Positions 15,578-24,326 of a DNA stretch of 64,000 bases are shown here, one piece after another (the stretch's first letter is position 1; every line of letters begins with the position of its first letter). The stretch covers positions 628,525 to 692,524 of the forward strand of contig CAZIYT010000004.1 of the NCBI GenBank assembly GCA_964543545.1. The letters run 5' to 3'. The stretch comes from UBA4416 sp964543545 (GTDB lineage Bacteria > Bacteroidota > Bacteroidia > B-17B0 > Aurantibacillaceae). A program made the translations under genes and the position numbers. The notes under the pieces were generated by a model. It was not told where the DNA came from. It saw only the letters and a program-made list of their open reading frames with translations, and did no database searches.

Positions 15578-16615
15578 TTACGTAGGATCTAACATTCTCT
15601 TGATATGATTTACAACATCCAGATAGGCTTCATCTGCATTCGGCCATAAGCTAATAGCTAATTTATCTGTAGGTACCGCCAGGAATTTGCTGAATAGAGA
15701 ACTAGCAAAATCGCAAGGACGGATAATTACAGGAACAATTCTAACCTCACCTCTTTTGTGGCGTTCGATTGCATTTTTGATTTCAACATCTTTAATGTAA
15801 TCAGAATTCATAAAATCAGAGCTAAGAAGAAATAAAATAACATCAGCTTCTTTCAATTTGTTTTTTATTTCCTGGTCCCAATCCTGCCCGGGCAAAATTC
15901 CTTTGCCATCCCATGCTTTTATCGTGCCATTATTAATCAAGCCTTTAAAATGGCTCTTTAATTCATTTTTAAAATGGTCGTCTTTAAACGAATAGGAAAT
16001 GAAAAAATTGAATCCACGGGCTTGTGGCGCTTTACCGGATTCTGTGTCAGATGATGAAATTTTAACGACAGCCTCAGGCAGTTCAGGTTTTGATCCTAAG
16101 ATGGGTCTGAAGTATTTCTCATAATGCTTATCAACAACCAGCCTGTTCGGTAAGTTTCGGTCAATGATCACAATTCCGGCATGGAGGAGGAAGATCTTGA
16201 TGCAGGAGAAGTTTAACGGCATCTGGTTGGAATATAAAACAATGAGATCCCCAGGCTGTTCATAGATTATGACTTTTTCTCCAAACACAAACTGCGACAG
16301 TCGCTTCTTGTCTAAGTACTCGAAGATTCTTACTAAGATAAGCGCTGACAATTCCTGATGCGACTGAATATTTTCCCAGGTAATCGTTTTGCTTTTAGCT
16401 ACAGAACCGTCTAATTGGAAGTCGATAACAGCTAATGTACTCAGAAACAGCAGGGTGTTTTCAAAAGAAAGCATGAAGTTGAGCGATTTGTGCTTGCACA
16501 GGAATTCTAAATCTTCCTTTTGAATGGGCTGAATACCATGTAAAGCTTCCATTAATAAAAAATGAAACTCGTCCAGACTCGCCAGCTTATCTATTTTTGA
16601 TAGTTCTTTTGACAT
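15578..16615 (-). CDS. TIR-domain effector with unknown N-terminal domain
   Basis: The protein has 345 residues. Residues 1 to about 175 are an unrecognised alpha/beta domain (LEFLCKHKSLNFMLSFENTL; LNFSCIKIFLLHAGIVIIDR). Residues 203-345 form a TIR domain: FFISYSFKDDHF (box 1), DGKGILPGQDWDQEI, VILFLLSSDF and the likely catalytic Glu278 in DYIKDVEIKNAIERH. TIR domains of this bacterial type degrade NAD+ when triggered. The gene overlaps the helicase gene by 29 bp and is last in the methyltransferase operon. I infer that it is the effector of that system, the N-terminal domain linking it to the helicase. NADase activity is not proven by the sequence. Confidence 0.85.
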   Translation of the reverse strand: MSKELSKIDKLASLDEFHFLLMEALHGIQPIQKEDLEFLCKHKSLNFMLSFENTLLFLSTLAVIDFQLDGSVAKSKTITWENIQSHQELSALILVRIFEYLDKKRLSQFVFGEKVIIYEQPGDLIVLYSNQMPLNFSCIKIFLLHAGIVIIDRNLPNRLVVDKHYEKYFRPILGSKPELPEAVVKISSSDTESGKAPQARGFNFFISYSFKDDHFKNELKSHFKGLINNGTIKAWDGKGILPGQDWDQEIKNKLKEADVILFLLSSDFMNSDYIKDVEIKNAIERHKRGEVRIVPVIIRPCDFASSLFSKFLAVPTDKLAISLWPNADEAYLDVVNHIKRMLDPT

Positions 16616-18593
16616 AATTTTTGATTAATGCTTTAATATCATTTTGTTGATCTTCTTCGTAATCCATGTTCAGGTTAATTAATGGAATCTCCTGGCCTTC
16701 TATGATTGCCGTCATCCGGACTTCCTTTTCCGTAAGCCGCTCATGAATCGTTTCATCAATGCTTTTTTCCGAAATGAAATAGTAGTAATTGATTTTATCT
16801 TCAGGTTTTAAGCCAACCCGGTGGATTCGGTCTTTGGATTGTAGAAAATTAGACGCATTAAAATTCCGTTCTAAATAAATCGCATTGTGACATTTTTTGT
16901 GTAAGGAGATGGATTCTGCTACTGCAAAGGGATTGGCCAGGATTACTTTAAAATCTGAATCATCCTGGTTGAATTGCCGGACGATGCTTTCCCTGGTATC
17001 CATACCCTCATGAATCGCCTCATCTGAGTCGACGGGTGTTTCACCAATTAGTAACTTTGATGGAATTCCCTGTGCGCTCAGGTAATTCTGCAATTCCTTG
17101 ATGCTTTGAATAAAAATTCCCCAGATCACTATTTTTCCTCCTTCGGATACTATCTTTGATACCAGGTTCGCAATGGCAATGTACTTTTCAGGGATCTCCA
17201 CTGACTTAAACTTCATAATGTTGTTAATCAATACCGAATCGTCACTGAATAATTCATTGGATATTCCAAGTTCATGGTAGTACTCTTCTATTGGTTTTTG
17301 AAGTAGTGCCGGATTGGTTGCAGCCTGCATGAGGCGGATCATCCTGGATTTTACCAGAACCGCTTCGGCTTCGTTGTTTGTCTTATCCGACCTGGAAAAG
17401 TAGGGCATGTATTGCTTTTCAAGAGAATCATAGATCTGCCTTTGGTACTCTCCCATCTTAATTTTAACAGGTGGATTTTCGATGGCAGGAGGGAGGTTCA
17501 TGTACTTCATTAAATCCCTCTTTGTGATCCGGATAAAGAAAGGAGAGATGTTATTGGTTAATTCCGGGATGCGATAGTCTGTTGGATCCTGAGACATTTC
17601 TTTGAGTTGGTGCAGCTGAAATTTGATAACCTCTCTGTCAGGCCAGATGAAATTGTACAGGTTGCAAAGATCTTCATAGCCATTTGGAATTGGTGTGCCA
17701 CTCAGTGCAACCCTTGATGCGCAATATTTCGCTAAATTCAGAACCGATTTTGCCCAAAGACCTCCCTGTGTATTTTTTATTTTGTGGGCTTCATCAAGAA
17801 TCATCATCACCCGGTTGCCAGGCCGTTTAAGATAGGAAAGGATGTCCTCATTGCTTGAGCTGATGCTTTGGTAAGAGATCAGGCTTATTTCTGCTGAGTT
17901 TGGGGAAAGTAAATGCCGGACTCTTTCTTCCCTGGGGATGCCTCCCGACAAACGTTGAATCTTACCCTTTTTGCCAAAACAAGCCTGGTATTCGTCTTCC
18001 CAGGGGCCGAAGGAGCTTAAGGGACCGACAATAAACAGCTTATTGACGTGTTTCGGGTGGTCCTGAGGCAGGTTGTTCAAATAGGCATAGGCGGCATACA
18101 CAATGCTGGTTTTACCAGCTCCGGGAACAGAGAAGTTGCAGGCATTCTGAGCGAAGGTCAAATGGTAAGATGAGAGCAATTGCAGATCATACAGGCGCCT
18201 GGCCGGCATTTTACTTTTCAGTAGCTCTGTAAAGGCGTTGAAATCCTCTGTGTTAATCTTGTTTTGCCAGATATTTTTTGCCTTCTCGGAAAACTCTTCA
18301 AAGCGTGACTTCTCGTCTAAAAAATGAGTAAGTACGTTTTGGGATGTTTCGCTCAAAGATTCTTCACAACCGAATTTTGCCAGCATCTCCTGAATCAGGG
18401 CAAAGGTTTTTTCCTGTTCCTGTTCTGTTTCTTTGCCATAAGGAATTGCAATTAACTCAGAGCTGCTTAAATCCGCCTTCAGGTAGTCTACCAGATAGAA
18501 CCGGGCTCTCCTGTTTGACAGTAGCGCGCTTACATCACCCGAAAGGTGAAATGCTCCCTGATCTTCAACAATATGTACGGTTATGCTGGGCAT
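16587..18593 (-). CDS. SNF2-type DNA helicase/translocase of a defence operon
   Basis: This 668-residue SF2 ATPase starts with a 130-residue N-terminal region. It then has Walker A SVPGAGKTS with Lys161, a DEAH box (MMILDEAHKIKN near 265), motif III SGTPIPNG, and the helicase C part with motif VI SKDRIHRVG near 600. The order and spacing fit SNF2-family translocases of restriction-like systems, where they move along DNA and need a partner nuclease or effector. No nuclease motif is seen here. The ATG overlaps the stop of the ParB-like gene (TAATG, read on the minus strand), and its own end overlaps the TIR gene. Confidence 0.9.
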   Translation of the reverse strand: MPSITVHIVEDQGAFHLSGDVSALLSNRRARFYLVDYLKADLSSSELIAIPYGKETEQEQEKTFALIQEMLAKFGCEESLSETSQNVLTHFLDEKSRFEEFSEKAKNIWQNKINTEDFNAFTELLKSKMPARRLYDLQLLSSYHLTFAQNACNFSVPGAGKTSIVYAAYAYLNNLPQDHPKHVNKLFIVGPLSSFGPWEDEYQACFGKKGKIQRLSGGIPREERVRHLLSPNSAEISLISYQSISSSNEDILSYLKRPGNRVMMILDEAHKIKNTQGGLWAKSVLNLAKYCASRVALSGTPIPNGYEDLCNLYNFIWPDREVIKFQLHQLKEMSQDPTDYRIPELTNNISPFFIRITKRDLMKYMNLPPAIENPPVKIKMGEYQRQIYDSLEKQYMPYFSRSDKTNNEAEAVLVKSRMIRLMQAATNPALLQKPIEEYYHELGISNELFSDDSVLINNIMKFKSVEIPEKYIAIANLVSKIVSEGGKIVIWGIFIQSIKELQNYLSAQGIPSKLLIGETPVDSDEAIHEGMDTRESIVRQFNQDDSDFKVILANPFAVAESISLHKKCHNAIYLERNFNASNFLQSKDRIHRVGLKPEDKINYYYFISEKSIDETIHERLTEKEVRMTAIIEGQEIPLINLNMDYEEDQQNDIKALIKNYVKRTIKNR

Positions 18594-19867
18594 TATTTCT
18601 GGTTACTTGTGATGATTTTCTGATACTTCACGGTTAAAGAATAGATCTCTTTAATTAATGAGAGCACGTTTGCGTCATTGTAAAAAGGTTCAACGTCTGT
18701 ATTGATGGAGTAAAGCGTATCTTTAGCACGGCGCAGCAGGATCAGCGGTGCGTTTTCCTCGTTAAAGTCCTCAAGACGCCTCTGGGACTTATTGAGGTTC
18801 TTCGTTAATACCGCTGCAGCGTTGCTTTTCCAATCCTCATCCCTCACTTTGAGAATCGCGGAGAGGTTTTTTTGAGGATCTTTTTCTCTCAACTCATCAA
18901 TGCTGGATTCCTTATTATTAATGGGATCAATGGTTTTAAAATGTTCATCCCTGAATTTCTCCCAGACCTTTTGCTTGCAGAAAAAACTTTCTTTTCTACT
19001 GAGAGCCGCAATGGCTCTGAATTCTTTGCCTTCATACCTCGCCCTCATGTAATCAAAACAGATGGCTTTCAGATCAGAAATGTCCGATGGTTTATATGCC
19101 CAGTCGACATAATGTGTGCCGTTCTCATAACGTTTTAGATAACGGTTAAGATCTACAAACTGCCCTTCCAGTTTTTCCAGCCGGGTATAGATTCCGTTGT
19201 AGCCGAGGTTGTCCAGATAATCATCCATCAAGTGCATGATAGCCAGCCATTCATTTATTTTAGTATCTTTTTCTCCCATCATCTTTGCAATTTCTGCTGT
19301 CCCGAAGCCAATCTCCGTCAGATCCTTGCATTTCAGGTACTTTTCAATCGGGTTATAATCCAGCTTATCATCTTCTCCAATTTGATAGGTGGTTTCCAGG
19401 CGCATAATCTCCTTGGGATTATCATCGAGGGTATCATCCAGGATAATGGCTTTAAAATACATAGGGCCGGAATTTTTTTCCTGTGCAATTCTGTTTAAAA
19501 TACTGGCCCGGCGATTTCCGTCAATGATAATTCCATCCTTCGTTACAATGCCTATTTTCTTTTGCCCATACTCTTTCAGATCCTCCATCGTAATTTTGTT
19601 CCTCACAATTTTTGATTCCCACAGGAATTTTTCAATTGTTTTTTTATCGGATTTGTTTTCCACATTCAAGGGGTGAAATTGCCGCTCATAAGATTTGACC
19701 ATACTCAGGACCCGGCCGTTATACTTATTGTACACCAGGAATTCGATAGGAATTTCAAAAACCGGTAATAGTTTTTTCTCACCCCTGTAAATGATGTCAT
19801 CCATTTTGTAAGGAGTTTTGGTAGCCCGCAGGCTATTCAGCTGTTTTAATCGTTCTTTTTGATTCAT
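18593..19867 (-). CDS. ParB/sulfiredoxin-like domain protein in a defence operon
   Basis: This is a 424-residue cytoplasmic protein. The N-terminal half holds a ParB-like nuclease-fold domain: IEFLVYNKYNGRV, then KKIGIVTKDGIIIDGNRRAS near residues 125-145, where G-x-x-x-D/N-G-N-R-R is the family signature, followed by LDYNPIEKYLKCKDLTEIGF and a helix-turn-helix-like stretch (GTAEIAKMMGEKDTKINEWL). The C-terminal half is helical and unassigned. ParB-like domains bind DNA or hydrolyse nucleotides; in DndB and similar defence proteins they help recognise modified DNA. It overlaps the methyltransferase gene by 35 bp and touches the helicase gene. Confidence 0.85.
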   Translation of the reverse strand: MNQKERLKQLNSLRATKTPYKMDDIIYRGEKKLLPVFEIPIEFLVYNKYNGRVLSMVKSYERQFHPLNVENKSDKKTIEKFLWESKIVRNKITMEDLKEYGQKKIGIVTKDGIIIDGNRRASILNRIAQEKNSGPMYFKAIILDDTLDDNPKEIMRLETTYQIGEDDKLDYNPIEKYLKCKDLTEIGFGTAEIAKMMGEKDTKINEWLAIMHLMDDYLDNLGYNGIYTRLEKLEGQFVDLNRYLKRYENGTHYVDWAYKPSDISDLKAICFDYMRARYEGKEFRAIAALSRKESFFCKQKVWEKFRDEHFKTIDPINNKESSIDELREKDPQKNLSAILKVRDEDWKSNAAAVLTKNLNKSQRRLEDFNEENAPLILLRRAKDTLYSINTDVEPFYNDANVLSLIKEIYSLTVKYQKIITSNQK

Positions 19868-21497
19868 GTTTTTGATTCATTAGGTTAATCCACTTTAATA
19901 CAATGTAATATCCAATCGCAATGGCTTTGGGAAGCTCATAGGGAGGTTTGTTCATGCCAATCCTTTCGTGAAAGACATTGCTGTCAAACTGAAAATTCTG
20001 ATCTATGAATTTTCTTACCAGTTGCAGCATTTCGTATGGTCCTACGAGTTTTTTCCGGCGCATGTCTTCCGCCGTGCGGCAATAGACACTTTGAAACTCG
20101 TCTGCAGAAGAAATTTTGTGGCCATGCAGGTCAAAAAAGCCATTCGCTGTTTTCTTGTCCTGGGCGTTCAGGTACATGCTGGTGATTTCCGGGCAATACA
20201 TCCTGGCCCGGTTTTTTCCCTGGCTGTAATGAATCTCTGCAGACCATCGATAGTCTTGGTTCTCGAAATCAGAATGCGTATTGGTGAGCTCCACACGGTA
20301 GGTACTATGTATAAAATAAGGAATGTGATACCTGAACTTAGCGCTTATCCGCTTTTCCTTTTCTTTTTTAATTGAAATCTCCGTGAAATTCAGATTGACA
20401 AATTCAAGCTTATTGGCATGGGCTATCGGTTTGTAAATATTCCGGCATCGTTTGCCTTTTGCTTTTAAAATGGCTTTAGCAAACGCATATGCAAGTTTTG
20501 GCGGTACCGCATTTCCTACTAATCTGTATTTGACGCTGGCGGAGTTTCCATAGAATCGGTAATCAATAGGGAAGCTCATGAGGGAGGCAACCTCGCGGAT
20601 GGTTGGAGCACGTAGTTTCCCATCTTTATGTGCCAGGATAAATCCCTCCCTCGAAGAGCAGGACATCGTAGCCATGATGGTTCTGGCAGGTTTCTCGGTA
20701 TTTTCCGGTATCGACATCCGTCCCATATAACCTCTGTCTTGTTTGAGTCTGATACTTTTAATCGTTTCGAAATCGGAAAGAAGCTGTAGGTAATGGTGGT
20801 CGGTAATATTCATTCCGGAGAGACTTAAATCGTAAATGGGGTCCTGAATAGTTTCGGATAATTTTGTTTTGGGAGAACCTAAAGAAGCCAGGATGCTTTT
20901 GAGCGGTATTAAATCCGAGTCATGTTTAATAACTGTTTCAGGTCGCGGAAAGTCTCCACAGAAATAGCGGATTCTGTTGGATGGTACACCAAAGTATTTG
21001 GCATTATACTCTCCGGCGAACGTGCCTTTTACGTGAAGAACCCGGGAGCTGTTGATGCCGAGTGAATATCCTGAATAGTCGTCCCTGATATAATCCTTCA
21101 CTTTTGGCACATTTTCCAGAAGCCAATACTGAAGCATAGAATTTCGCTTGTATTTTTTTCTGAAAACGATTCTGAGATAGGCTTCAATGAGCCTAGCCCC
21201 CTTCTCTTTATCGCCTTTTCCGGCGCGGTTGGAGGTGGAAAAAAATGTACAGGGAGGAGATCCTACAATAACGTGTGAGTCCGGTATGATCTTGTCGAAC
21301 TCATCATCAGACAGGTTAGATAATCTGATTACATCATCACAGATGGCTTCCCCATCCGGATGATTTTCATTGTGCGTATCTACGGCTTTTTTCCATAGAT
21401 CAACGGCCCATATTACGTCGAATCCCGCTTGCCTGAAGCCTTCGGAGAAACCTCCGGCACCACAGAAAAAATCGATTACAGTCAACTTATTAGTCAT
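19833..21497 (-). CDS. DNA (cytosine-5-)-methyltransferase with C-terminal extension
   Basis: The protein is 554 residues from the ATG at 21497; a start 48 bp upstream would add 16 residues of poor quality. All C5-methylase motifs are present in order: I (DFFCGAGGFSEGF), IV (GSPPCTFFS, catalytic Cys83), VI (WLLENVPKV), VIII (GVPSNRIRYF), IX (ARTIMATMS) and X (RLVGNAVPPKLAYA). Catalysis would give 5-methylcytosine in host DNA. About 190 residues follow motif X (from about residue 365). They are unusual for this family and of unknown function, possibly a contact for the other operon products. It is the first gene of the four-gene operon. Confidence 0.93.
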   Translation of the reverse strand: MTNKLTVIDFFCGAGGFSEGFRQAGFDVIWAVDLWKKAVDTHNENHPDGEAICDDVIRLSNLSDDEFDKIIPDSHVIVGSPPCTFFSTSNRAGKGDKEKGARLIEAYLRIVFRKKYKRNSMLQYWLLENVPKVKDYIRDDYSGYSLGINSSRVLHVKGTFAGEYNAKYFGVPSNRIRYFCGDFPRPETVIKHDSDLIPLKSILASLGSPKTKLSETIQDPIYDLSLSGMNITDHHYLQLLSDFETIKSIRLKQDRGYMGRMSIPENTEKPARTIMATMSCSSREGFILAHKDGKLRAPTIREVASLMSFPIDYRFYGNSASVKYRLVGNAVPPKLAYAFAKAILKAKGKRCRNIYKPIAHANKLEFVNLNFTEISIKKEKEKRISAKFRYHIPYFIHSTYRVELTNTHSDFENQDYRWSAEIHYSQGKNRARMYCPEITSMYLNAQDKKTANGFFDLHGHKISSADEFQSVYCRTAEDMRRKKLVGPYEMLQLVRKFIDQNFQFDSNVFHERIGMNKPPYELPKAIAIGYYIVLKWINLMNQKHESKRTIKTAE

Positions 21498-21541
21498 AAT
21501 TACATTAGAATTTGTTTCGGAAAAAGCAAAGGGATATACCC

Positions 21542-21640
21542 CCATGCATGCATGGATTTTTTTTGATAGATATATTAGTTGATTAGTTTACCTCTCTGGA
21601 CTTCTGTCTACTATGTCAAAAGCTCTTGTATGTTGAGCTT
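21542..21640. promoter_or_regulatory. Palindrome upstream of the methyltransferase operon, and hairpin
   Basis: A perfect 14-bp palindrome CCATGCATGCATGG lies at 21542-21555, 45 bp before the methyltransferase ATG. It could be an operator or simply repetitive GCAT. A hairpin AAGCTC / GAGCTT with a 9-nt loop lies at 21620-21640. On the minus strand it is followed by TTTTG and may be a weak terminator for the caspase gene that ends at 21777. I find no convincing -7 box here. Confidence 0.35.
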
Positions 21641-21776
21641 ATTAAAAGGTACAGGCTGTGGTTTTCTTATTTCTTTGGATTCGGGATTCTTCAGGCCATT
21701 TTTCTGCTTAGTCCTTAAATGTGGCGTCAACGATATAGTAACTGAGAAATATTTTCTTCCTCATCTTATTGTAATT

Positions 21777-22721
21777 TTAAATCCTGTCTTGCTTAACTAA
21801 GTGCCAGTAATGTTGTCCTAATGCAGTAAGCTTACAGGCTTTATGTTCTATAGCTGCAAAATACATGTCTTCTGTGCCGATTGGAATAACCAATCCCACT
21901 CTGTTCATTTTCTGGAGCTCTTTAAATATTTCAACCTTCACAGGATCTGCTGTTTCCTTATTCGTCCATTCATAGCCTGGATCTAATGAGAACTCGCTTC
22001 TGGAAGCTGGGAAATAGATGATTAATTTCTTTAAGATTGTTAAGGAGATGTGTGACTTAACCTTTCGCAGTGGCGTAAACCGGGTTACATTTGTTCTGAA
22101 GATAGGCCTCTGGCCCCAGTTTCCGATTGCCATATCAATATGAGCATAAACGCTTCCGGGAGTTATATCTCCTTTAAGATCGGAAGCGCCGCCTTCTAAA
22201 GCATCAATCAATAAACTTGTAAATATTCCATGACCATCTTTTTCAACCGAGGTTTCTTTTTCACGGCTGGAAGTGAGTATCGTCATGCCTTTCCCTAAAT
22301 AGGAAGTGCCGGCGGCATTTACCGGAGTTCCGAATGCGCCGGAATTGCAGCAGTCCAATATGATTACTTTTGTTCTAACGTCAGACTGATTGGCATAATG
22401 CAATATTTCATCCATTGAAATTCCCGGATCATTAGGCCCCGCATCCGGTGTCACGATGTATCCTCCAGCAGCACTCATATAGCCATGGCCTGAAAAATAT
22501 AAAAGCACCATATTAGCGTCGCAATCAAACAGGTTTCTAATCATTTCTCTCAGTTTGGATTTTGACTCCACATCCAAAGCGAGTTTTATTTCGAAGTTGA
22601 CGCGCTTTTGATCATCATCATCGTAATTAAGTACTTCAGCTATTCTCTTGGCGTCGTTTTTGCAGCCGTTTAGTGGTTGCGCAGGATACTTGTCTATCCC
22701 AATAATTAAAGCTTGTCTCAT
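21777..22721 (-). CDS. Caspase-like peptidase with C-terminal wing-type domain
   Basis: This 314-residue protein begins with a caspase/peptidase C14 domain (MRQALIIGIDKYPAQPLNGC). The His of the dyad is H79 in YFSGHGYMS and the Cys is C125 in ILDCCNSGAF. The segment GGYIVTPDAGPNDPG lies between them. Residues about 225-314 are a separate module ending FAAIEHKACKLTALGQHYWH, a stretch I recognise at the C-terminus of other Bacteroidota caspases; it looks like a small helical sensing domain. Caspases in such islands act as proteases after infection signals. It follows the 262-residue gene by 24 bp. Confidence 0.88.
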   Translation of the reverse strand: MRQALIIGIDKYPAQPLNGCKNDAKRIAEVLNYDDDDQKRVNFEIKLALDVESKSKLREMIRNLFDCDANMVLLYFSGHGYMSAAGGYIVTPDAGPNDPGISMDEILHYANQSDVRTKVIILDCCNSGAFGTPVNAAGTSYLGKGMTILTSSREKETSVEKDGHGIFTSLLIDALEGGASDLKGDITPGSVYAHIDMAIGNWGQRPIFRTNVTRFTPLRKVKSHISLTILKKLIIYFPASRSEFSLDPGYEWTNKETADPVKVEIFKELQKMNRVGLVIPIGTEDMYFAAIEHKACKLTALGQHYWHLVKQDRI

Positions 22722-22745
22722 GGATATGTTATTTGTTGATTATTT

Positions 22746-23534
22746 TTATGCTATTGGTAATTTTATTTCTATGTCGTATGGTGGGGTTCTTATTTCCTGT
22801 TGCCGCCAGAAGATGCCTTTGTCTGCTCTTACCAAGCCGGAAATCGTATAATGAAGTGCCTTACAGGATGATGGAACATCAATCACCTGGATTAAAAGCT
22901 GGTCGCCCAGCAAGGGTGTTTTTTCTTCGTTGAGGTTAATAATCCAATCACACTTGTTGGATCCTATACCGGCCGATTGGATAACAGGAGCATAAACGTT
23001 CAGGTTGAATTTCCCTATGAATTCAGAGGCTGTGCATAATTGCAGCTTCAGATCACCGATGCCAACAAACTCGTTTAGTAAGGTTTCAGCAATAATAGAA
23101 GGGACACCCAGTGAAGCCTGTCCTGATAGGCCGAGAGCTCCTGAGATATTCAGGCTACCCTTAAAAACCTGGTTAAACTTCGTTTGCGGAATGAGGTCGA
23201 TTGTTCGTAAATCGGATGGATTAGAGCATAATGCCGAATAGTGTAGCTCCTCCACTTTAGCCTTACCCTGGGTTCGGAGGGCGCTGATTGCATGAACGAC
23301 CATGAAAATCCTGGTGCCGGCTTCTGAAGTGTGTGAAGTGGTTTTGTCGGTCTGTCTTTGTAATTTGTTTAAATCATAAACTAAAGGCTGGTTTCCCAGG
23401 CGTAGTTTGATTCCCAGGACTTCTGAAGCCGGGTTATTGTTGTTTTCAGTTGTCGGTGGAAGGTTGAATATCCCTCCCGACTTTATGGTGGAAGGAGTTT
23501 CATCAAAAATCAGATCAGTATCGATGTATTGCAT
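22746..23534 (-). CDS. Unknown protein paired with caspase-like peptidase
   Basis: The protein is 262 residues from the ATG at 23534. A GTG at 23552 overlaps a -7 box (TACTTTTG, 23552-23559), so the ATG is preferred. It is mostly beta-strand (EVLGIKLRLGNQPLVYDLNK; TRIFMVVHAISALRTQGKAK; LLGDQLLIQVIDVP), with a Gly/Ser-rich middle (LNISGALGLSGQASLGVPSI) that could insert in a membrane or form a loop. No family is recognised. The position just upstream of the caspase gene, under the same operator, makes it a candidate substrate, adaptor or pore-forming partner. That is inference. Confidence 0.7.
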   Translation of the reverse strand: MQYIDTDLIFDETPSTIKSGGIFNLPPTTENNNNPASEVLGIKLRLGNQPLVYDLNKLQRQTDKTTSHTSEAGTRIFMVVHAISALRTQGKAKVEELHYSALCSNPSDLRTIDLIPQTKFNQVFKGSLNISGALGLSGQASLGVPSIIAETLLNEFVGIGDLKLQLCTASEFIGKFNLNVYAPVIQSAGIGSNKCDWIINLNEEKTPLLGDQLLIQVIDVPSSCKALHYTISGLVRADKGIFWRQQEIRTPPYDIEIKLPIA

Positions 23535-23551
23535 ATTTACTTTCGTTGACA

Positions 23552-23645
23552 CAAAAGTATGCTGATGCTATTCGGATTTTTTCATGGATAATGATGATTT
23601 TGTATACCGGAAAGTATGGATCTTTTATCCTTAGAACTAAGGATA
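23552..23645 (-). promoter_or_regulatory. Promoter and 20-bp operator of the first caspase unit
   Basis: The sequence TATCCTTAGAACTAAGGATA at 23626-23645 is a 20-bp inverted repeat with 9-bp arms and a 2-bp centre. A near-identical element lies at 27624-27643. On the minus strand a -7 box TACTTTTG follows at 23552-23559, its centre 80 bp from the palindrome centre. The element lies 18 bp past the stop of the NarL/LuxR-type regulator gene. No T-run follows, which argues against a terminator. Confidence 0.7.
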
Positions 23646-23663
23646 GCTACGTTGGAATGTAGT

Positions 23664-24320
23664 CTAGAAAAGGTGTTTGTATTTATTGTTTTGAAAATTT
23701 ATGATCAATTGCTTTGAAGTATCACAGCCTAGTTTACTCAATACGTTCTTACGATGTGTTTCTACCGTACTATCAGCAATGTAAAGCTTTTCTGCAATTT
23801 TCTTGGTAGTAAATCCATTGCCAATAAGATAGAGAACCTCTTTTTCTCTTGGACTAAGCGGCGCCTCTTCAATGGCCTTACTGGTTTTATTCCGCTCGGA
23901 TTTTACCAGAATTTTTAACGCTTCAGAATCCCAGTAGTCTTCGTCGTTTGCTACTGAATTAATCGCTTTCACCAGCTCTTCACTCCCTCTGTCTTTAATC
24001 ACATAGCCGGATACGCCTGTGCCCATGAATTTTCGGATGATGTCTTCTTCTTTGTGAAGACTTAAAATAATGATCTTTGTTTGAAGATATTTTTGCTTTA
24101 TTTCTAAAACCGTTTGATGACCATCCATCTCCGGCATGGTAATATCAATAATGGCTATATCAACAGCGTTGTGGCCTAAAATATCTAAAACCTGATGCCC
24201 GTTTATGGCTTCACCGACTATGTGGATATTTTCTTCAGTGCTTAGCAATGATCGTAGGCCATCCAGTAACATTTGATGATCATCCGCAATCAGGATTCTT
24301 ATAATGCTTTTATCTTTCAT
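23664..24320 (-). CDS. NarL/LuxR-type response regulator
   Basis: This 218-residue protein has a receiver domain (acidic IADDHQ, phospho-Asp D59 in IIDITMPEMDG, and IILSLHKE / VSGYVIKDRG switch parts) and a GerE-type helix-turn-helix (LSPREKEVLYLIGNGFTTKK, then VETHRKNVLSKLG). It starts 6 bp after the TPR kinase gene, its sure partner. LuxR-type regulators bind short palindromes; the 20-bp palindromes in front of both caspase units are the best candidates here. Confidence 0.93.
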   Translation of the reverse strand: MKDKSIIRILIADDHQMLLDGLRSLLSTEENIHIVGEAINGHQVLDILGHNAVDIAIIDITMPEMDGHQTVLEIKQKYLQTKIIILSLHKEEDIIRKFMGTGVSGYVIKDRGSEELVKAINSVANDEDYWDSEALKILVKSERNKTSKAIEEAPLSPREKEVLYLIGNGFTTKKIAEKLYIADSTVETHRKNVLSKLGCDTSKQLIINFQNNKYKHLF

Positions 24321-24326
24321 AGTAGG

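Noticed and set aside
15578..21497. DISARM system
   Set aside because: A methyltransferase and an SNF2 helicase fit, but no DUF1998 protein, no PLD nuclease and no DrmA-type helicase are present.
21579..21800. 73-codon plus-strand frame between the two defence-like modules
   Set aside because: It overlaps the end of the caspase gene and lacks protein-like pattern; no promoter is visible.
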